Below are positions 13,427 to 16,230 of a stretch of 16,230 nt of DNA, piece by piece. The notes below the pieces were generated by a model. The model was not told the DNA's origin. It ran no database searches and saw nothing but the letters and a program-made list of their open reading frames with translations. Origin of the DNA: JALOAP01 sp964632355 (GTDB lineage: Bacteria > Chloroflexota > Dehalococcoidia > Tepidiformales > Tepidiformaceae). Every line of letters starts with the position of its first letter. Position 1 is the stretch's first letter. Both the position numbers and the translations under genes were made by a program. Where the stretch lies: positions 1 through 16,230 of the forward strand of contig CAZWBW010000066.1 of the NCBI GenBank assembly GCA_964632355.1. The letters run 5' to 3'.

Positions 13427-14314
13427 TCAGTGGAACAGCGCCCGGTACGCGGGACTGGAGAAGAACAGGTCGAGGACGACGCGGGCGTGCGGAGGAACCT
13501 TCACGTTTGCGAGCTCACCTGGCGCGAAGTACTTGAACGCCTGCCCCTCGTTCACACAGATGTGCTCCTCCGGGATGTCGGCGTCGATGTAGTACACGTG
13601 TTGCACGTCGACCATCGCCGTCGGGAGTTCGTCACTCCGGAAGGTCCGCCAGAACTTCAGGTCCTCGAGCAGATGGCCGGTCTCTTCCTCGAACTCGCGG
13701 ATGGCTGCTTCGTCCGGCGCCTCGTCTGGCTCCATAAGCCCGCCGCACAGCGACCAGTGGTCGGGGTAGCGCTCGGGCGGCAGGTCGGAGTCGCGTAGTT
13801 GCAGCAGCACCCGTCCCCACCGGTCGAGTTCCAGCACGGCGACCGCCCGCTTGAACGGTGCCTTCAGCGCAACCAGACCGCGGTACATGTCGCTCGAAAG
13901 GAACTCCTTGAGCATCAGCTTCCCGGCGGGGTTCATCCGGAGCTGGAGCGCTTCCTCCGGCGTCCAGAAGCGAAAGTCCAGCCCTTCGTTCACCTGGATC
14001 GATTTCTCGTCGACTTCGTCGTCGGCGAAGAACAGGTGCAGCGTCCGGTGCTCGAAGGCGGCGTGGTCCCTGCGATCGAACGAGCGGAAGTACCGCACAC
14101 GCTCAACCCGCAGTCCAGTTTCTTCTTCGAGTTCGCGGATCGCGGTCTCCCGGGGCGTCTCATCGCCTTCGCGGCCGCCGCCGGGGAGCGCCCATCGGCC
14201 AAATCCTTCCGGGCCCTGCGCATCGTCGCGCTGCTGGAGCAGCACCCGGCCCGCCGAATCGACGAGTACGATTCCGCTCCCTTCCCATCGCTCCCCGATC
14301 GGCGTATCACTCAT
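13427..14314 (-). CDS. Tandem Nudix hydrolase (two complete Nudix boxes)
   Basis: The start is ATG 14314 with GGAGG five bases ahead, giving 295 residues; a longer in-frame reading to 14758 runs across the divergent holin-like gene. The first Nudix domain (about 10-140) has a full Nudix box, G-x5-E-x7-REUxEExGU, at 46-68 (ends RELEEETGL). The second (about 152-293) has another at 192-214 (ends REFEEETGH, final hydrophobic replaced by His). Both appear catalytically complete. Nudix enzymes hydrolyse nucleoside diphosphates linked to another moiety, for example oxidised nucleotides, NADH or nucleotide sugars. Tandem forms are uncommon, and the two halves may use different substrates. It sits upstream of the cupin gene on the same strand. 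Confidence 0.92.
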   Translation of the reverse strand: MSDTPIGERWEGSGIVLVDSAGRVLLQQRDDAQGPEGFGRWALPGGGREGDETPRETAIRELEEETGLRVERVRYFRSFDRRDHAAFEHRTLHLFFADDEVDEKSIQVNEGLDFRFWTPEEALQLRMNPAGKLMLKEFLSSDMYRGLVALKAPFKRAVAVLELDRWGRVLLQLRDSDLPPERYPDHWSLCGGLMEPDEAPDEAAIREFEEETGHLLEDLKFWRTFRSDELPTAMVDVQHVYYIDADIPEEHICVNEGQAFKYFAPGELANVKVPPHARVVLDLFFSSPAYRALFH

Positions 14315-14396
14315 CACCTCCACGATAGCAGCCCGGGACAGCGGCGGTTCGCGCGGCTCGGACCGGTTGGCCCGCGATAGCCGTACGCGAGGTCCG

Positions 14397-14425
14397 GTGT
14401 CAGGCCGTCGCTCGCGTGCGACAAT
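14397..14425 (+). promoter_or_regulatory. Sigma70-like promoter for the holin-like gene, leaderless start
   Basis: GTGTCA (14397-14402) and GACAAT (14420-14425) are 17 bases apart, and ATG follows the -10 by 6 bases. There is no Shine-Dalgarno. The same GACAAT-N6-start arrangement occurs before the YbaK-type gene. Confidence 0.4.
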
Positions 14426-14431
14426 GCCTGC

Positions 14432-14875
14432 ATGCGCACTGTGTTCGTCGCGGTCAGTACAACCGGCCGGCGCCCGACCCGGGGCGAGCGCCTCGTCGCA
14501 TTCCTCGTTCGCTGGGCGGTGCTTGCCGTAGCCGTGTGGGTCGCCGCCTCGGCCGTGAGCGGCATTCACCTCGATGGCTTTTGGAGCACCGTGTTCGTGG
14601 CCCTCATCCTCGGGCTGCTGAACGCCCTCGTTCGCCCGGTCCTGTTCTGGGTCACGCTGCCGATCACCGTACTCACGCTGGGCCTCTTCTTGCTTGTGTT
14701 GAACACGGCGATGCTCGGCCTCACCGCGTGGATCGCCGGGAAGTTCGACGACATCCACTTCGCCATCGACGGCTTCTGGGATGCGTTCTGGGGCGCACTC
14801 ATCATCGCGGTCGTCGGCTGGATCATCGGCTGGTTTGTGAACCCCGATCGCATCGCCCGGCGCGTCGCGCGCTGA
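14432..14875 (+). CDS. YvlD/phage-holin-4 superfamily membrane protein
   Basis: This 147-residue protein has four hydrophobic helices (about 22-45, 52-77, 78-102 and 114-136). The core GLLNALVRPVLFWVTLPITV, followed by LTLGLFLLVLNTAML, is the signature of the PF04020 group, named for phage holins but mostly chromosomal proteins of unknown role, such as YvlD. N-terminal residues 1-20 are polar with several Arg, likely cytoplasmic, and the C-terminus is basic (NPDRIARRVAR). There is no phage gene nearby, so lysis is not implied. The start at ATG 14432 has no Shine-Dalgarno. It diverges from the Nudix gene with 117 bases between. Confidence 0.88.
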   Translation: MRTVFVAVSTTGRRPTRGERLVAFLVRWAVLAVAVWVAASAVSGIHLDGFWSTVFVALILGLLNALVRPVLFWVTLPITVLTLGLFLLVLNTAMLGLTAWIAGKFDDIHFAIDGFWDAFWGALIIAVVGWIIGWFVNPDRIARRVAR

Positions 14876-14917
14876 CTCAGCTTCCCGCCGCCCGGTGCCG
14901 CTTCGAGCAAGGTCCGG

Positions 14918-14923
14918 TAGGAT
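14918..14923 (+). promoter_or_regulatory. Possible -10 box (TAGGAT) for the RidA gene
   Basis: TAGGAT lies 34 bases before the ATG in the 82-base gap after the holin-like gene. It resembles the TAGAAT boxes elsewhere in the window. GGAAAGGG just ahead of the ATG provides the ribosome site. No -35 was identified. Confidence 0.35.
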
Positions 14924-14957
14924 CTCGCGAACTCACATAGAGGCGGAAAGGGCGCAT

Positions 14958-15359
14958 ATGGAATTGCTGAATCCGGATGGTCTGCCGAAGCCCCCGAACT
15001 ATCGGCAGCTCTCCATCGCCAGGGGGTCCCGGATCGTCTTTCTCTCCGGACAGGTCGCGCAGACGGCCGACGGCGAATTCGTCGGTGTCGGCGATCTCGC
15101 CGCGCAAACCGAGCAGGCGATGGTGAACGTTGCGACAGCTGTCGCAGCCGCGGGCGGCACGATGGACGATGTCGCGAAGCTCACGTATTACGTGGTCGAC
15201 TGGCGGCCCGAGAAGATGGCCGATTTCAGCGCTGGCCTTGGACGAGCGGCCCGGCGACTCGGGGTCGACCTTCGGCGGCCGAGCACGCTGCTCGGAGTTA
15301 CCGCGCTCGCCGAACCGGACTATCTCATCGAAATCGAAGCCGTCGCGGTTCTCCCCTAG
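14958..15359 (+). CDS. RidA (YjgF/YER057c/UK114) family protein
   Basis: The start is ATG 14958 with GGAAAGGG upstream, giving 133 residues, the usual family length; the longer in-frame start at 14895 lacks a Shine-Dalgarno. Signatures are IVFLSGQVA (26-34), LAAQTEQAMVNVATAVAAAGGTMDDVAKLTYYVVD (middle helices and strand, 47-81), and PSTLLGVTALAEPDYLIEIEAVA (108-130). RidA forms a trimer and hydrolyses reactive imines or enamines. In E. coli RidA, Arg105 is essential; here that position seems to be Pro in RRPST (106-110), although two Arg lie just before. It may therefore belong to another Rid subfamily with different activity. It is followed by a 13-bp hairpin. Confidence 0.9.
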   Translation: MELLNPDGLPKPPNYRQLSIARGSRIVFLSGQVAQTADGEFVGVGDLAAQTEQAMVNVATAVAAAGGTMDDVAKLTYYVVDWRPEKMADFSAGLGRAARRLGVDLRRPSTLLGVTALAEPDYLIEIEAVAVLP

Positions 15360-15373
15360 CCACGCCAGGCGCA

Positions 15374-15411
15374 GAGCGGCGGCGCCAGGAGGGACATCGG
15401 CGCCGCCGCTC
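15374..15411. terminator. Bidirectional 13-bp hairpin terminator between RidA and the SnoaL-like gene
   Basis: GAGCGGCGGCGCC and GGCGCCGCCGCTC form a perfect 13-bp stem with a 12-base loop. It starts 15 bases after the RidA stop and lies 15 bases from the end of the convergent SnoaL-like gene. T tracts are short on both sides. Confidence 0.75.
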
Positions 15412-15425
15412 GTTCGGAAAGGCTC

Positions 15426-15797
15426 CTATGCGGCCCGCTCTTGCAGGTCACCGAAGAAGCCGGTGATCCGTTCCAGCCTGCCGTCCGGGGCAAGCGTTCC
15501 AATGTCGATTCCCGCCGCGGCAATGTCGCCCCCGGGACCCGCGAGGTGCCACGCGAACCGGACCTGGTTGTGATGGACGTCGACTTCGCTCAGGCGCTGG
15601 AACCGGTAGCCGGGGAACCGCTCGTGGACGGCTTCGACCATCTTGCTCAGTTCCTCGTACCCGTTCGCTTCAAGCGCCGGGTCGAGGTAACTCGCGCCGG
15701 GAGCCCACGCCTGCGCGATGTGTTCCGCACGGAGCGCCGCGTCGGTCTCGTTCCACATATCGATGTACGTATCGACGATTTCCGTTGGGTCAGCCAT
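15426..15797 (-). CDS. SnoaL-like / NTF2-fold protein
   Basis: The start is ATG 15797, directly after a perfect AGGAGG, giving 123 residues; an upstream in-frame ATG (15833) lacks a ribosome site. The pattern EIVDTYIDMWNETDAALRAE (6-25), YLDPALEANGYEELSKMVEA, FQRLSEVDVHHNQVRFAWHL (66-85) and LERITGFFGDL (108-118) fits the small NTF2-like/SnoaL fold. It has a cone-shaped cavity and often a catalytic His/Asp pair such as H75/H76 and D39. Members are cyclases, isomerases, dehydratases or ligand binders. The divergent XRE regulator and the operator-like palindrome between them suggest it is a regulated target. Substrate unknown. Confidence 0.83.
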   Translation of the reverse strand: MADPTEIVDTYIDMWNETDAALRAEHIAQAWAPGASYLDPALEANGYEELSKMVEAVHERFPGYRFQRLSEVDVHHNQVRFAWHLAGPGGDIAAAGIDIGTLAPDGRLERITGFFGDLQERAA

Positions 15798-15857
15798 CTG
15801 AGGCCTCCTGTTGGTGGTGTCGGAGACGAGCATTGCGCCGCAGGGAGCCCTTCGCGA

Positions 15858-15902
15858 TTACCTTCGAGGTAAGCGTTCGCCTTCACCTCGCTGTGTTAGC
15901 CT
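15858..15902 (+). promoter_or_regulatory. Palindromic operator candidate and -10 box in the SnoaL-like/XRE divergent region
   Basis: TTACCT-TCG-AGGTAA (15858-15872) is a perfect 6-bp-arm palindrome. A further ACCT half-site lies at 15885-15888, one to two helical turns away. TAGCCT (15897-15902) lies 6 bases before the XRE ATG. The location between a regulator and its divergent neighbour is typical of autoregulation. The dyad is seen; binding is inferred. Confidence 0.45.
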
Positions 15903-15908
15903 CGCGCC

Positions 15909-16230
15909 ATGACGACAGCGCCCGGCATTTCGGGGGTCGGCCCACTCCTCCGTGATTGGCGCCAACGCCGCCGCCTCAGCCAGCTCGACCTGGCGCTCGA
16001 CGCTGGCGTTTCGGCGCGGCACCTCAGCTTCGTCGAGACCGGCCGTTCCCGCCCGAGCCGTGAACTCCTGCTGCACCTCGCCGAGCGCCTCGAGATTCCG
16101 CTTCGCGACCGAAACGCCCTGCTCCTCGCTGCCGGGTACGCACCGATGTACAGCGAGACGCCGCTCGACGGCGCCGACCTCGCGCCCGTGCGCGGCGCGA
16201 TCGACCGCATCCTCGCGAGCCACGAGCCCT
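15909..16230 (+). CDS. XRE-family helix-turn-helix regulator, MmyB-like, 3' end cut off by the window
   Basis: The first 107 residues are visible. A helix-turn-helix spans about 13-57: LLRDWRQRRRLSQLDLALDA, then GVSARHLSFVETGRSRPS, with the usual SQ at 24-25 and E43-x-GRSxPS. LLAAGYAP and the following SETPLDG...VRGAIDRILASHEP match the linker into the MmyB ligand-binding domain. Such regulators are common in actinobacteria and Chloroflexota and usually control a divergent neighbour, often an oxidoreductase or a SnoaL-type gene. The ATG at 15909 lacks a Shine-Dalgarno; TAGCCT 6 bases upstream suggests a leaderless start. The ligand is unknown, and the C-terminal half lies outside the window. 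Confidence 0.9.
   Translation, partial: MTTAPGISGVGPLLRDWRQRRRLSQLDLALDAGVSARHLSFVETGRSRPSRELLLHLAERLEIPLRDRNALLLAAGYAPMYSETPLDGADLAPVRGAIDRILASHEP

Noticed and set aside
11764..13536. 590-residue open frame on the plus strand
   Set aside because: It is antisense to the helicase and cupin genes, which have complete motifs. It is rich in Arg, His and Val with no domain pattern.
14432..14875. Holin-like gene as evidence of a prophage
   Set aside because: The family name is historical. No phage structural, lysis or integration gene is nearby, and chromosomal YvlD-type members are common.
1..16230. CRISPR arrays, tRNA or rRNA genes, insertion sequences
   Set aside because: No regularly spaced repeats, cloverleaf-like segments, transposase genes or flanking terminal repeats were noticed by eye. 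A tRNA or Rfam scan would settle small RNAs.

Overview
The window is high-G+C, densely packed bacterial chromosome with no tRNA, rRNA, CRISPR array, insertion sequence or prophage that I can see. It carries 20 protein genes. Two are cut by the window edges: an O-methyltransferase at the left and an XRE/MmyB-type regulator at the right. Coding covers nearly everything; the largest gaps are about 150 bases. The gene set fits a free-living aerobic bacterium. Three things suggest an uncultured or thermophilic Chloroflexota lineage (Dehalococcoidia/Tepidiforma-like) or possibly an actinobacterium: an isolated Flp pilin, a CopC-CopD protein ending in a cytochrome c domain, and a DUF7065-APH-DUF6285 block. 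No marker gene settles this, so the placement is a tentative inference.

Layout. 1-895 (-): SAM-dependent O-methyltransferase. 1044-1229 (+): a lone Flp-type pilin behind a 19-bp palindrome. 1349-4110 (+): a two-gene copper module, a membrane-anchored CopC followed by an overlapping (ATGA) CopC-CopD-YtkA-like-cytochrome c fusion. 4113-5230 (-): a four-helix membrane protein and a double-VOC (glyoxalase-fold) protein. 5304-7699 (+): an operon of a DUF7065/AttH-like protein, an APH-family phosphotransferase and a DUF6285 protein, closed by a 14-bp hairpin terminator. 7756-9374 (-): two overlapping SDR oxidoreductases. 9419-10618 (-): uppP and a YgiN/ABM monooxygenase that starts with TTG. 10775-11263 (+): a YbaK-type deacylase. 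11269-14314 (-): an SF2 helicase, a cupin and a tandem Nudix protein. 14432-15359 (+): a YvlD/phage-holin-4-like membrane protein and a RidA-family protein. 15426-15797 (-): a SnoaL-like protein, divergent from the XRE regulator at 15909 (+).

How the genes may work together. The copper pair probably handles periplasmic copper and may pass electrons or copper to a heme centre at the membrane. The DUF7065/APH/DUF6285 trio with the nearby SDR pair resembles sets seen with lipid, steroid or acyl-CoA catabolism; the substrate cannot be read from the sequence. The Nudix, YbaK, RidA, VOC, ABM and cupin genes look like scattered housekeeping or metabolite-repair functions. The helicase could be a stand-alone nucleic-acid enzyme, but nothing beside it makes a recognisable defence system.

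Regulation. Several intergenic regions carry -10-like hexamers of the form TAGAAT or TAGnnT. Some genes without a Shine-Dalgarno sequence have a -10-like hexamer only 6-7 bases before the start codon, which suggests leaderless mRNAs. Strong hairpins separate the convergent pairs at 7699/7756 and 15359/15426. I found no single undescribed system with strong support. The best candidates for follow-up are the copper-cytochrome fusion, the DUF7065-APH-DUF6285 block and the helicase with its unassigned C-terminal region.
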